Counted from the first letter of the stretch, positions 32,474 through 41,510 are shown. The stretch is 64,000 nucleotides of DNA from Paenibacillus oleatilyticus (GCF_018998565.1 NZ_JAHNZO010000008.1:124001-188000), one strand, 5' to 3'. Numbers and translations are program-made. Notes: generated by a model from the letters alone, not told the origin.

Positions 32474-33643
32474 TTAAAGCTTCTTGCTCACAAGGGCCAT
32501 ACTAATCGCCAATATGAGGAAATACATAGGCATGGTTAGCAACGAACCATTGTGCAGATAGCTCATCCCGCTGGTGATCAGGCTGACCACTACGTAATAA
32601 CCCAATCCGAAAATAGCGCCTGCGGTGCCAAGGACATCGCCGTAATTGACGAGCGCCAGACTCAGGCAGTTAGGAATAGCCATGCCAATTCCCAGCAGGA
32701 GGACAAAGATCGAAGCTACCATAAATGCCAATCCTGCTGCGGAAGGGCTTATGCCATAAAGTGCAAGAACGGTGAGACCTACGGCTCCCGCCATCGTGAC
32801 GAGGGAACCGAGAAAAATAATTTTTTCCGCCGGGACCCGGGTTAGCAGTTTCTTCGACAGCATCGCACCGAGGATGGAGGACAGCGCCACGAAAATTCCC
32901 AAAAAACCGAATACGCCCGGACTCATGTGAAAAAACTCGATAAAAATGAATGGGGCCTCGGCGTAGTAACTAAACAAGATGCCGTTTGTCGCTCCGATGA
33001 GAAACCCGAATGCCCATACTCTTCGGTCAGAAACCAGCCGTTTGGCTACAGAAAACGTATGAACCCCGGGGCTCGTGGACACTCTTGTCTCGGGCAGAGA
33101 AACCAACGTGTACGTAAAAATGGCGGCGCTCATCACTACAAGCGTGAGGAACACAGCTCTAAAACCGAACACTTGATCGACCCAGCCGCCAATGAACGGC
33201 CCGATGGCAGGCGTAAAGGCAAGTGCCGCAGAGATCTGGGCAAACACGGCATGACGCTTGGTGCCGTCGATACTCTCACGAAGCATGGTTTGCGTCACCA
33301 CCGAACCGGTGCTGGCGCCGAAAGCTTGAATGAACCGGCTGGCAAGCAGCCATTCCGCCGAACCGGACAGGTAACATCCCAAGCTGCCCAGGGCATAAAC
33401 CAAGATCCCCCAAAGCATGGCGGGACGCCGCCCAACGGAATCCGAAAGCCTTCCCCAGCAAAAAACGCCAGCGGCGAAGCCGAGGAAATAAATGCTGAGC
33501 GTCAGTTGAATCGCATTGCCGGTTGTGTGCAGGCGATTTGCGATATCCGGTAAGGATGGGGTATAGATCGTTTCGCTAATTTGCGGGAAACCAACAAGAA
33601 TAATGAACAGCCATAATGATGGTGTTGAGATTTTTCTTTGCAC
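32474..33643 (-). CDS. Bcr/CflA family drug exporter (MFS)
   Basis: About 389 residues with 12 hydrophobic helices. SETIYTPSLPDIA near the N-terminus and GRLSDSVGRRPAMLWG in loop 2-3 are Bcr/CflA motifs (bicyclomycin, sulfonamide and chloramphenicol efflux). I take GTG 33643 as the start because AGGGGG lies 9 bases upstream; a TTG 6 bases earlier is too close to it. It is divergent from the tetR gene, whose twin operators lie in the shared promoter region, so TetR repression of this pump is the likely arrangement. Confidence 0.88.
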   Translation of the reverse strand: MQRKISTPSLWLFIILVGFPQISETIYTPSLPDIANRLHTTGNAIQLTLSIYFLGFAAGVFCWGRLSDSVGRRPAMLWGILVYALGSLGCYLSGSAEWLLASRFIQAFGASTGSVVTQTMLRESIDGTKRHAVFAQISAALAFTPAIGPFIGGWVDQVFGFRAVFLTLVVMSAAIFTYTLVSLPETRVSTSPGVHTFSVAKRLVSDRRVWAFGFLIGATNGILFSYYAEAPFIFIEFFHMSPGVFGFLGIFVALSSILGAMLSKKLLTRVPAEKIIFLGSLVTMAGAVGLTVLALYGISPSAAGLAFMVASIFVLLLGIGMAIPNCLSLALVNYGDVLGTAGAIFGLGYYVVVSLITSGMSYLHNGSLLTMPMYFLILAISMALVSKKL

Positions 33644-33829
33644 AGCCAATCCCCCTATAATTCAAAAATCTCAATGAGCCGGCAAAGAAATTACGGGATC
33701 GGGGGTTTGCATTTGCTCAATCTGGAAAAGGATAGCATGATGTTTCACCTTTATTTTTTTATAGGGGGAGATCTATAGGGCATTCTAGCAGGATTTGGGG
33801 AGTCTGTCGACAACCGGGGCGATTCTTTG

Positions 33830-33845
33830 CAATATGAGCATATTG
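33830..33845. promoter_or_regulatory. TetR operator 1
   Basis: CAATAT-GAGC-ATATTG, a perfect 6-4-6 inverted repeat between the divergent Bcr/CflA and tetR genes. Confidence 0.75.
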
Positions 33846-33862
33846 TAAAAAAACGGAATAAA

Positions 33863-33880
33863 ACAATATAATCATATTGT
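33863..33880. promoter_or_regulatory. TetR operator 2
   Basis: ACAATAT-AATC-ATATTGT, the same 6-4-6 repeat with one extra matching base at each end. Its centre lies 34 bases from operator 1. It is 25 bases upstream of the tetR start and likely overlaps its promoter, giving autorepression. Confidence 0.78.
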
Positions 33881-33904
33881 ATAAAATGAAAGGAGCATTT
33901 TGCC

Positions 33905-34516
33905 ATGCCCAAAAAAGTCGATCTTACGGAGAGGAAAAACCAGATCGCATCCGCTACTTGGCGTGTGATATTAAAGCATGGATTGGATAAAGCATCGATC
34001 CAACAAATCGCAGATGAAGCAAGCATCTCGGCCGGAATGATCCAGCATCATTTTTCGTCAAAGGATCTATTGATCTATTACTCCATGAAGCTGGTGTTGG
34101 ATCGGGTGCATGACAGAGCCATGACTCGGACGGAAGCTTTTCAGGGGACGGATGAAGAAGCGATCAGAAGACTGATGAAATTTCTCGTTCCTGTTAATCC
34201 GGAGGAGCTGTCGGAGCGGAGGGTGTGGGTTGCGTTTCTCGGCCAGTCCTTCAGCAATCCGGAGCTACTTGAACTGCAGCAGCAGATGAACCATTATACA
34301 AGGTATATCATGGGGATGATTGTCGATCTTATGGGGGAGCTCGGTTACCTTCAAACGGACTGTGATCGGGAATTGGAAGCGGAGATGGTTTATTGTTTTA
34401 TTGAAGGGCTGATCATCCATGTGCTTCAAAGCCCGGAACAACACCCGGAACAAAAAGTGGATCAGCTCATCGACTATTACTTAACGAGAAAAAGAGGGGA
34501 TCAGGCGGATGGATAA
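33905..34516 (+). CDS. TetR/AcrR family transcriptional regulator
   Basis: 203 residues. The N-terminal HTH reads LDKASIQQIADEASISAGMIQHHFSSKDLL in outline, with the helix-turn-helix at about 28-50. The C-terminal ligand domain (about 60-200) has the BetI/AcrR-type pattern, including ERRVWVAFLGQSF. AAAGGAG lies 8 bases before the ATG. It is divergent from the Bcr/CflA exporter with two identical 6-4-6 operators between them. It probably senses a pump substrate. Confidence 0.9.
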   Translation: MPKKVDLTERKNQIASATWRVILKHGLDKASIQQIADEASISAGMIQHHFSSKDLLIYYSMKLVLDRVHDRAMTRTEAFQGTDEEAIRRLMKFLVPVNPEELSERRVWVAFLGQSFSNPELLELQQQMNHYTRYIMGMIVDLMGELGYLQTDCDRELEAEMVYCFIEGLIIHVLQSPEQHPEQKVDQLIDYYLTRKRGDQADG

Positions 34517-34533
34517 ATTTATGCTCATTATCC

Positions 34534-34779
34534 TTGCCGTCGTTTGCGATGCTTGCCGGAAGGGTGGTCATCTTGTTATTGTTTAATTTTTTCGCCATAG
34601 TGTCATCCTTCGATGCAGGTCAAGAACAGTTTGCGAATGAAATCGCTCGTATTTCGGCTGACTGGTTGATCTGGTCCACCATCACCGCATCGTCTATCCT
34701 ATACAGCTTGACCTTGTACAGGAATCATTCGGGAATCAGGGATTTTATTCATGAACGATTGAAAAAAGTGGGACGGTAA
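34534..34779 (+). CDS. Small membrane protein, start uncertain
   Basis: The ORF encodes about 81 residues, with a hydrophobic stretch RVVILLLFNFFAIV and a second near IWSTITASSILYSLTLY, so two membrane helices are likely. It starts at TTG 34534 without a ribosome-binding site. A better start, ATG 34509 with AGGCGG upstream, overlaps the tetR stop but lies in another frame and reads MDKFMLIILAVV before a stop. A one-base frameshift near 34533-34545 would join the two into a protein of about 90 residues. I do not recognise the family. Confidence 0.5.
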   Translation: MPSFAMLAGRVVILLLFNFFAIVSSFDAGQEQFANEIARISADWLIWSTITASSILYSLTLYRNHSGIRDFIHERLKKVGR

Positions 34780-34918
34780 CTTCTTCTTTACTTTAACGCA
34801 GCATGATCCTTTATGAGGCAACGCGGTTGACCACGGCGGAGATTATTGAGGGCAGCCGACTGTTTTGAGCGGATTCCGCTCAGTTGACATAAAGGGGAAC
34901 AAGTTCTTAAATTTTTCT

Positions 34919-34946
34919 GCAAGTCCTTCCAAGGGCTTGCTTTTTT
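34919..34946 (+). terminator. Terminator of the tetR unit
   Basis: GCAAG-CCTT pairs with AAGG-CTTGC and is followed by six T residues. The bases between the small gene and this hairpin show no ORF. Confidence 0.8.
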
Positions 34947-35011
34947 GGCATGAACGTAGAAAATTTAATAGGTTAGTATCGATATATGTTTATGCTGCGG
35001 AGGGATGTACG

Positions 35012-35911
35012 TTGCGGAAGCTTTTCAAAAACAACGCAGGCCAGATGCGGCTCGGATGGGATCTGCTCTTATCCTTGCTCTTGTTCGTGGGCTTGCAATT
35101 CACGATTGCACTCGTACTATCGGTCAAATGGGGCGGCAAGTCACTCGTTTCTTCTGTTCGACCGGAGCTGATTACCCCGCTGGGTGGAATTGCGGCCACG
35201 CTTCTGATCTGGGGACTGCTTAAAAAACGAAGCCTCCGGGATCTGGGCATGCGCTTGACGTTGGCGGGAGTTCGTGAGTTGGGTGCCGGCATTGTACTGG
35301 GCCTCGGTTTTATGTCGATGATCGCGGGGATTCTGGTGGCCGCCGGTGCGGTTACGCTTCGGATCAATCCATCCTGGAGCGCGTCCGGCCTGCTCTGGAG
35401 CCTGATGATGTTTATATGGGTCGGATTCTCGGAGGAAATGTTTTTCCGGGGATACATCATGAAAACGATGGAAGCCTTAAAATACCGGCTGCCCTTTGCT
35501 TATACGCTGTCGGCGATGTTGTTCGCTTTGATTCATCTTGGAAATAACGACATATCGGCCTTGGCAATTTTCAATATTTTTTTGACCGGCTTGTTGTTTT
35601 CTTATATGTTCACGATAACGGGCAGCTTATGGATGCCGATCGGCTATCATCTTGCTTGGAACTACGCGCAGGGCAGCCTTTATGGACTAGCCGTCAGCGG
35701 GAACGATGTGAAAGGGGTATTCGAAGCTGCGTTTCAAACGCATTCAGGCTGGCTGACCGGTGGAGACTTCGGGCCGGAAGCGGGGCTGCTGGACACGGGA
35801 ATGAGCGTTCTCGGTTTTATGGTGTTGTATGCGTGGCATAGAAGACGGCAGCGGCTTTGCAAAAAAAATAAGAAGAGAACCGAACCTTTTTCCGATACAG
35901 AGGCAATATAG
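35012..35911 (+). CDS. CPBP family intramembrane metalloprotease
   Basis: Membrane protein of 299 residues with about 7-8 hydrophobic helices. The three CPBP (Abi) motifs are present: SEEMFFRGYIM (EExxxR, about 145-155), FALIHLGNND (about 175) and GYHLAWNYAQG (HxxxN, about 220). These enzymes cut substrates within the membrane, and the related PrsW cuts anti-sigma factors. I chose TTG 35012 because GGAGGG lies 8 bases upstream; the ATG-started ORF begins 147 bases earlier, with no ribosome-binding site and ahead of a terminator. An ECF sigma factor gene begins 33 bases downstream. Confidence 0.87.
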   Translation: MRKLFKNNAGQMRLGWDLLLSLLLFVGLQFTIALVLSVKWGGKSLVSSVRPELITPLGGIAATLLIWGLLKKRSLRDLGMRLTLAGVRELGAGIVLGLGFMSMIAGILVAAGAVTLRINPSWSASGLLWSLMMFIWVGFSEEMFFRGYIMKTMEALKYRLPFAYTLSAMLFALIHLGNNDISALAIFNIFLTGLLFSYMFTITGSLWMPIGYHLAWNYAQGSLYGLAVSGNDVKGVFEAAFQTHSGWLTGGDFGPEAGLLDTGMSVLGFMVLYAWHRRRQRLCKKNKKRTEPFSDTEAI

Positions 35912-35930
35912 GGTGTAAGCTGCTTATTCA

Positions 35931-35942
35931 GGAGGGCCCTCC
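35931..35942 (+). promoter_or_regulatory. Ribosome-binding site inside a perfect palindrome
   Basis: GGAGGGCCCTCC is a 12-base perfect palindrome whose left half is the Shine-Dalgarno sequence of the sigma-factor gene, 2 bases before its ATG. Pairing GGAG with CTCC over a GGCC loop could mask it. Confidence 0.5.
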
Positions 35943-35944
35943 GA

Positions 35945-36535
35945 ATGCAAAATGAAGAGATGTACCAACTACTCGTAAAAATGAAAGATGGTGATCAACA
36001 GGCGTTTCAAACGATGTATGATGCCACCTATCGGGATGTTTACCGGACCGTCTCCTTTCTGGTGGATCATCAGCAGGATCGGGAAGATGTCATGAACGAG
36101 ATCTATATGCAAATGTGGACCTCACTTGCCAACTACGATACGAACCGTTCTTTCCACTTCTGGCTGCACGGCTTGGTCATCCGTCAGGTGCAGCGATTTC
36201 GGGTCAAGAGCTGGAGGAGATTCCGAATTTTCGAACGCATCCGTATCTTCTCTCGGGAAGAGCATCATTGGGATGAGCCCACGTTGATCATGAAGGGAAC
36301 GAACCAAGAGATATCGCAGGCAATCCAAAAACTGACCGACAAACAGCGGACAGTGATTATCTTCCGCTTTTTTCACGACTATACTCTTGAGGAAATTGCG
36401 ACTTTGCTCGATATTCCGCTGGGTACAGTCAAGTCCAGATATCATGCGGGCTTGCAGGCGCTGCGAAAAAACATAGGGAATCTCCTCCCGGAAAGGATGG
36501 GAAAGACCAATGCCTATGGAACGCAAAATCCGTGA
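35945..36535 (+). CDS. ECF-type RNA polymerase sigma factor
   Basis: Sigma factor of 196 residues with region 2 (about 10-85, including DQQDREDVMNEIYMQMW) and region 4 (about 115-185, with TLEEIATLLDIPLGTVKSRY as its HTH). The region between has a longer basic stretch (VKSWRRFRIFERIRIF) than most. It overlaps the next gene by 26 bases, as usual for sigma/anti-sigma pairs, and sits 33 bases after a CPBP protease. Its Shine-Dalgarno lies in a palindrome. It probably responds to an envelope signal. Confidence 0.9.
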   Translation: MQNEEMYQLLVKMKDGDQQAFQTMYDATYRDVYRTVSFLVDHQQDREDVMNEIYMQMWTSLANYDTNRSFHFWLHGLVIRQVQRFRVKSWRRFRIFERIRIFSREEHHWDEPTLIMKGTNQEISQAIQKLTDKQRTVIIFRFFHDYTLEEIATLLDIPLGTVKSRYHAGLQALRKNIGNLLPERMGKTNAYGTQNP

Positions 36536-37616
36536 ACATCTGCTCAAAGAGGCAGAAACGATGGAATGCCCTCCGGCCATTTCCAAACGAATTGAACAAT
36601 CGTATTCTCAATATTTGCAACGGAAAAGGAGCGAAAGAACCATGAAAAAACGATTAATTGGTGGAATAGTTGCTGCTGCGATTTTGGTTCCAACCGCAGC
36701 ATTTGCGGCCCCTCCCCTGATTGAAATGATTACAAGAAAACCAATGACCGCTGAACAAGTCAAGGTGGACAAGGTTGGCAAAGCAACGCTTGAGAAGCTG
36801 TATAGCGCATTTCCCGAAACAAGATCGTTTGAGATTATCGATGCAAGCAACGCTCAAGGCGATGTACTCAATCCGGCAGGCTCCTCTGGTTTATCCCAAA
36901 TGAAAGTGAACCAAACAAGCATCATACTGCGAGAAAAAGGAGGAACCGGCAAAAAGATTACCCTTCATACTAACGGTATTTCGGGTGAGATTGAACACGT
37001 GGATCAAGAGAATTGGGAGCCTAAGGAGAAGCCGCTCATTACTTTAACCGATAAGGAAATCAAGGCGAAGGTAGATCATCTCATTGATAAAATGTATGGT
37101 AACGTCAAAGCGTACGAGTTTGCTATGGAACAAATGGAGAACTCAAATCAACAAAAAACATTGATGTTGAATTACATCATTAAGGGATCAGAATCACCGT
37201 TCTTCCAGGTATTTGTTCATGACAATGCAATCAATCTTACTCGGGTAGGAGGTGAACCTGCACCTTCACACATTAAAGTAGAAGGTTTATTCACTCGAGA
37301 TGGTAAGCCTGATTATACTTATGATTCCGTTTTGAACGATGATAAACTGTTTTCTTTGCTAAAAATTAGCCCGACAGAATTAAAAGAAGAATTAGCAAAA
37401 GGTAAATCCGTTGCGGATATTGCAGCATCTAAAAATATCTCTAAACAACAAGTGTACGAGGTGATTGCAAATACGCAGATTGAAAAACAACTGGAAGCTG
37501 AACAAAATGGGGTAGTTCCTAAAAACAATCGTTCAAAGGAACAAAGGTTAAAAGATATTGAACCAAAATTATTGCCAGTCATTGAACACAAAAATGAAAC
37601 ACCACAGAAGAAATAA
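36510..37616 (+). CDS. Membrane-anchored anti-sigma factor candidate
   Basis: 368 residues. A short cytosolic N-terminus (about 1-45), one transmembrane helix (about 46-66, RLIGGIVAAAILVPTAAFAA) and a large extracellular domain. It overlaps the sigma gene by 26 bases, the normal place of its anti-sigma factor, although no ZAS zinc motif is seen in the N-terminus. The outer domain ends with a helical module SPTELKEELAKGKSVADIAA (about 289-308), found repeatedly in Bacillales exoproteins. AAAGGATGGG precedes the ATG. The 3' half is visibly AT-rich. Confidence 0.75.
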   Translation: MPMERKIREHLLKEAETMECPPAISKRIEQSYSQYLQRKRSERTMKKRLIGGIVAAAILVPTAAFAAPPLIEMITRKPMTAEQVKVDKVGKATLEKLYSAFPETRSFEIIDASNAQGDVLNPAGSSGLSQMKVNQTSIILREKGGTGKKITLHTNGISGEIEHVDQENWEPKEKPLITLTDKEIKAKVDHLIDKMYGNVKAYEFAMEQMENSNQQKTLMLNYIIKGSESPFFQVFVHDNAINLTRVGGEPAPSHIKVEGLFTRDGKPDYTYDSVLNDDKLFSLLKISPTELKEELAKGKSVADIAASKNISKQQVYEVIANTQIEKQLEAEQNGVVPKNNRSKEQRLKDIEPKLLPVIEHKNETPQKK

Positions 37617-37660
37617 CAAGCCAAGACGGATATTCATTGAGATTAGTGAAAAAGTAATAA

Positions 37661-37700
37661 GAGGCCGGTTTCCTTAGCGTATAGGAAGCCGGTCTTTTTT
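37661..37700 (+). terminator. Terminator of the CPBP/sigma operon
   Basis: GGCCGGTTTCCT pairs with AGGAAGCCGGTC around a short loop, followed by six T residues. After it, 37701-37896 shows no gene. Confidence 0.88.
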
Positions 37701-37896
37701 AGATCAAACTGGGCTTAGCGCACAACTTGTTGGCGGTAGTCTGCGGCCTGCCTCCACATGGGACTTTCGGAGTGGCGAAATCGGGAAAGTAAATGGTTGA
37801 ATTAATTCACCAAATTGTTATGATAGTGAAGGATATATCTTCCATTATGTTTTAAAACAAGGAGATGATAAAGGAAACAAAAAACAAACGTTTTTT

Positions 37897-37910
37897 TGTA
37901 AGCGCTTCGT
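37897..37910 (+). promoter_or_regulatory. CcpA cre site
   Basis: TGTAAGCGCTTCGT matches the cre consensus TGWAARCGYTWNCW at 13 of 14 positions. It lies 28 bases upstream of the DUF4855 gene start, a position expected to block transcription when preferred sugars are present. Confidence 0.7.
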
Positions 37911-37937
37911 CTAACCTAAGGGAGAGTGAGCTCGTAG

Positions 37938-40900
37938 ATGATGAACAACTTAAAGAAAAGGAATTGCTTGCTGACTGCTGTACTCATGATTGTTTCCGTC
38001 ATTGTGACGTCCTTTTTCCCGTCAGTCAGCCTAGCGGCTTATTTACCCAAAAACAGTGAAAAATCCAACGGCGCTTCGAACATTGCGCTCATCTACACCG
38101 GCTACTATAACCCGGACGATTATGATGGCATGAAGGTAGGGGAATATGACAAGGACCGTTTTTTGCCCTATGCAGGTTATCTGAATGACAAAGGCGTTGC
38201 GGAAGACTATTTTTTTGACACCTTTCTGATGGTCACGGCCTACTCTCCATACAAAGGGAGCCTGGGACGTTATTACGAGTGGGCAGCCGGCAGCAGACCC
38301 GGTACCCTGCAGGATTGGAAATGGGCGATGGATCGGGTATTCGAGAAGGGGATACAGCTGGATGGTCTTGAGGCTGCGGTGGAGCAGGTAAGCGGCGATT
38401 TGAAAGATCCGGGCAAGAGGGTGAACGTGTATTTCACCTTGCCGTTCCCCGATCCGCAAAGCAAAGATTTCGGCGATTTTAATGGAGACGGAACCGTTAA
38501 AAATCTGGAAAGTCTGGATACGCGAAAAGCATTGATCCGCTGGTATGTCGATACGATGACGGCGCGTTTCGAGCATCAGAATTATAAGCATTTGAAGCTG
38601 AGCGGGTTTTATTGGCTTCAGAAAGACTTGGATACGACTGTTGCCGGCGAGCAGGAAAGTGTAAAGTATGCTTCGGAATATTTGCGGGAACGAGGCATGC
38701 GTCTGGGCTGGACCCCGTGGTTCGGGGCGAGGGAGAGAGGCAATGGCCAGCGGCTCGGATTTGATTTTTCCGCGATTCAGCCGGACCATTATTCCGATGA
38801 TAGCTCCACAATGGCTCGTGTAGAAGAGACAGCGGATATTGCTTACGCCAATGAAGCAGGCTTGGAAGTAGAGTTCGATCAGCGCATGATTGACCTTCCA
38901 AGGTATCGTCAAGCTTTTTACAATTACCTGATAGCTGGCGTTAAGAAGCAATTCATGAACGATGCGCTGATTGCTTATTATCATGACGTTTACGCTCTGT
39001 ATGATCTCTATCATTCCGAGTTTCCAGCGGCTAAGCAAATGTACAGGGACATATACAAGTTTGCCAAAGGAACATTTACAGCTCCGACAGGGAACTTTGC
39101 GGGGCGTGTGGTCGATCGTGACGGAAACGGGATAGCCGATGCTACGTTAACCGATCGGGGAGGAACCGTCGTAACGACAGATGTGTACGGAAAATTTGAA
39201 ATAAAGGGGTTATATGCGACGCAAAATGCATTTGTCGTGGAGAAACCGGGAATGCAAGGCCGAGAGGTGACGGTTGACATTCGCGACGGGCAAACCGTCT
39301 ATCGTGACATTGCTCTACAGAACGCAGGGGATGGTCCGGTCAAAACGGTGCCCGATTATGCGATAACGCTTCCATCCAAGCTGGCGACGATGGAGATCGG
39401 CGCGGTATGGGCACCGGTTGTCATCGACCGGAATGATATAGCGCAGAAGAAGGCGGAGGCCGTGTTCACCAGCTCGGACCCCAGTGTCATTGAAGTATTG
39501 CCGGAAGGCAAGATTCGAGCTGTACAAGCGGGTACGGCTGTGCTTCGTGCACAGGTTGGGCCTTTGGAAGCGGAATCTGTAGTGGTCGAGGTCGCGCCGT
39601 GGACATCTCATCGGTTAAAGGGCACAGATGCGCCTCTCCAAATCAATAAGGGATTCGATAACCCGGTTCTTCGTGATCCGCTGCGGGGAGGTACCCAATA
39701 TGTCGTCAAGGAAGGCAGTACCGTCAAGATTGCGCACAAATACAATAGTGGCAACGATCTGTGGATGGTGTTCGACCATGCCGGAGCCAACAAGCTGTAT
39801 GGGATGAAAGAATGGCGCCTTAGCCCGAATGTGAACACGGATGCCAGTCCTGAATTGGCCCGTTCTTCCGTTATGCTGTGGCCGGATGTTTCCGATTGGA
39901 TCGGCCCGTATATTGTAGGCGCCAATCAGAATGGCAATGGCAACGGACAGGATTTTACCGGGGGTAACCACAACTACGACGGCGGCGAGAACAGCTCTGC
40001 GACAGGCAGAACCGTACAGTATAAAGTGTGGATTGACGGGAAAGAGCTTCAGAACGGAAAGGTCATTTCCGGCAAAAAGGTGAAGATCGAGGTTGTGAAT
40101 CGGGTCCAAGGCTTTAACACGAAGGAGCAGGACGGCAGCGGACGCGAGATCCTGCAAGAAACGGTTACGTATGAGGTTGAGGGCGGTAAAGTACAAGTCC
40201 ATACTGAGATTCAGCCTTTGGAAGACATCACCTTGTACCGCTATTACGGCTTGCAATCCGTCAATGGCGCATGGAATCATGAAATTCGTTATTATGCAGG
40301 TGAGACGGAGGTCGCAAGAGGCGAAGCTGGCAAGTATAGCGACTCGGGCATGAAATCCCAGCATCCTGACGTAGACAAGTACTGGCTTAGCTCAGCTGTA
40401 CAGGACGGAAGCCAGCATCAGCTGCTTGTATCGCTCGATCGTCATTACGGACTAGGGCAATTGCAATATCTCGCTGATGATCAGCCGGTTGCGTTTACGC
40501 AAGCGTATGGCAAATCTTATTTCCTGCAAGTGTTTAATATGTCGGCCGTGTTGAAGAAGGGGGCCAAGGTTGCTTGGCGCGGACAGTATCACTTCTTTTC
40601 CACGCCGGCCCAGGAAAGAACGATTAAGCTGCTGAGCAACTTCGGAAATGGTTATGCGGTTCCCGAAGAGGAGGCTTCCTATCAGTGGGAGGTTATTGGC
40701 GATGCGGTCGAGAAGGTGAGCGGAGCCGGAAGCCATATTCGGATTAAAGGAGTAAAAGAAGGCACGGCAACGATCAAAGCAACGATCACCTATAACGGCA
40801 AGCCGCAGATGCTTGAATCGACCGTTCAGGTAGGGGGTAATCGTCAGGTGGACACCTCTGAGCTGCAGCAATTGCTTGACGAAGCGAAGACGCTCCTGCA

Positions 40901-41075
40901 GCAAACGGGTAACGAATACCATAAGGAAAAGGGGGAGCTGGCCGAGACTTCGATCCATATCATGAGAAAGCTGAAGCAAGAAGGCTTCACGCAGGCGAAT
41001 GTCGATGAAGCAACCGCCCGGCTAAAGGAAGCGATCGCACACTTTAAGAAGGCAACACAGACTCCGGCCCCTTAG
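37938..41075 (+). CDS. Secreted DUF4855 protein with Ig-like domains
   Basis: 1045 residues. A signal peptide (about 1-34) ends in SVSLAAYLP. The N-terminal DUF4855 domain (about 45-375) is of unknown function, with KLSGFYWLQKDL and GLEVEFDQRM as conserved-looking blocks. It is followed by a carboxypeptidase-regulatory-like fold (about 390-450, VVDRDGNGIADATLTD), a BIG2 Ig-like domain (about 465-550), an unassigned beta-rich region (about 560-880), a second BIG2-like domain (about 900-965) and a FIVAR-like C-terminal helical repeat (about 970-1040). GGGAGAG precedes the ATG; the second Met may also serve. A cre site upstream suggests carbon-catabolite control, so a polysaccharide-related role is likely. 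Confidence 0.82.
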   Translation: MMNNLKKRNCLLTAVLMIVSVIVTSFFPSVSLAAYLPKNSEKSNGASNIALIYTGYYNPDDYDGMKVGEYDKDRFLPYAGYLNDKGVAEDYFFDTFLMVTAYSPYKGSLGRYYEWAAGSRPGTLQDWKWAMDRVFEKGIQLDGLEAAVEQVSGDLKDPGKRVNVYFTLPFPDPQSKDFGDFNGDGTVKNLESLDTRKALIRWYVDTMTARFEHQNYKHLKLSGFYWLQKDLDTTVAGEQESVKYASEYLRERGMRLGWTPWFGARERGNGQRLGFDFSAIQPDHYSDDSSTMARVEETADIAYANEAGLEVEFDQRMIDLPRYRQAFYNYLIAGVKKQFMNDALIAYYHDVYALYDLYHSEFPAAKQMYRDIYKFAKGTFTAPTGNFAGRVVDRDGNGIADATLTDRGGTVVTTDVYGKFEIKGLYATQNAFVVEKPGMQGREVTVDIRDGQTVYRDIALQNAGDGPVKTVPDYAITLPSKLATMEIGAVWAPVVIDRNDIAQKKAEAVFTSSDPSVIEVLPEGKIRAVQAGTAVLRAQVGPLEAESVVVEVAPWTSHRLKGTDAPLQINKGFDNPVLRDPLRGGTQYVVKEGSTVKIAHKYNSGNDLWMVFDHAGANKLYGMKEWRLSPNVNTDASPELARSSVMLWPDVSDWIGPYIVGANQNGNGNGQDFTGGNHNYDGGENSSATGRTVQYKVWIDGKELQNGKVISGKKVKIEVVNRVQGFNTKEQDGSGREILQETVTYEVEGGKVQVHTEIQPLEDITLYRYYGLQSVNGAWNHEIRYYAGETEVARGEAGKYSDSGMKSQHPDVDKYWLSSAVQDGSQHQLLVSLDRHYGLGQLQYLADDQPVAFTQAYGKSYFLQVFNMSAVLKKGAKVAWRGQYHFFSTPAQERTIKLLSNFGNGYAVPEEEASYQWEVIGDAVEKVSGAGSHIRIKGVKEGTATIKATITYNGKPQMLESTVQVGGNRQVDTSELQQLLDEAKTLLQQTGNEYHKEKGELAETSIHIMRKLKQEGFTQANVDEATARLKEAIAHFKKATQTPAP

Positions 41076-41190
41076 GAGAAGAGCTTGGTTTACGGGATGC
41101 CGTCTGCTCGTTGGCATGAAGTATGCATAACAAATATTAACTTTGTGCATAGTAAAGGCGAACGTATGCTAAGAAGGAGGCATTTAGAGG

Positions 41191-41364
41191 ATGACAGAAA
41201 GCGACAAAGAGCAAGCGGCCGAGGCGAACCGGTTGAACTTTTATGACCAGACGGACGATGTGGTGAACGAAGTGCCCGCGACGACGGATGTAGACGAAGC
41301 CGTCGAGGCGATCACCGCACATATCAATAAATATGATGTACCCGATGAGTTAGAGAAAAAATAG
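41191..41364 (+). CDS. Small acidic protein of 57 residues
   Basis: An ORF with a strong AAGGAGG ribosome-binding site (41174-41180) and an ATG at 41191, followed by its own rho-independent terminator. The product begins MTESDKEQAAEANRLNFYDQ and ends DELEKK; it is rich in Asp and Glu, has no Cys or membrane segment, and contains FYDQTDDVVNEVP. Both signals and the tight unit make it a likely real gene. I do not recognise the family; the composition suggests a soluble, possibly disordered cytosolic protein. Confidence 0.7.
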   Translation: MTESDKEQAAEANRLNFYDQTDDVVNEVPATTDVDEAVEAITAHINKYDVPDELEKK

Positions 41365-41374
41365 CGAATAGTCC

Positions 41375-41410
41375 AAGCACGCACAGGATAACCTGCTGCG
41401 TGCTTTTTTT
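41375..41410 (+). terminator. Terminator after the 57-residue gene
   Basis: AAGCACGCA pairs with TGCGTGCTT and is followed by a T-run. Confidence 0.88.
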
Positions 41411-41510
41411 AGGCATGACGCGGCAGATCTTGAAGCAAGAATACGAAAATTGTGTCCAAATCTATAGCCAATTATGCATGCCAACATTTCCTTAACAAAA
41501 ATCGTGTAAG

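Noticed and set aside
38043-39038. 331-residue minus-strand ORF
   Set aside because: Antisense to the DUF4855 gene with no start signal.
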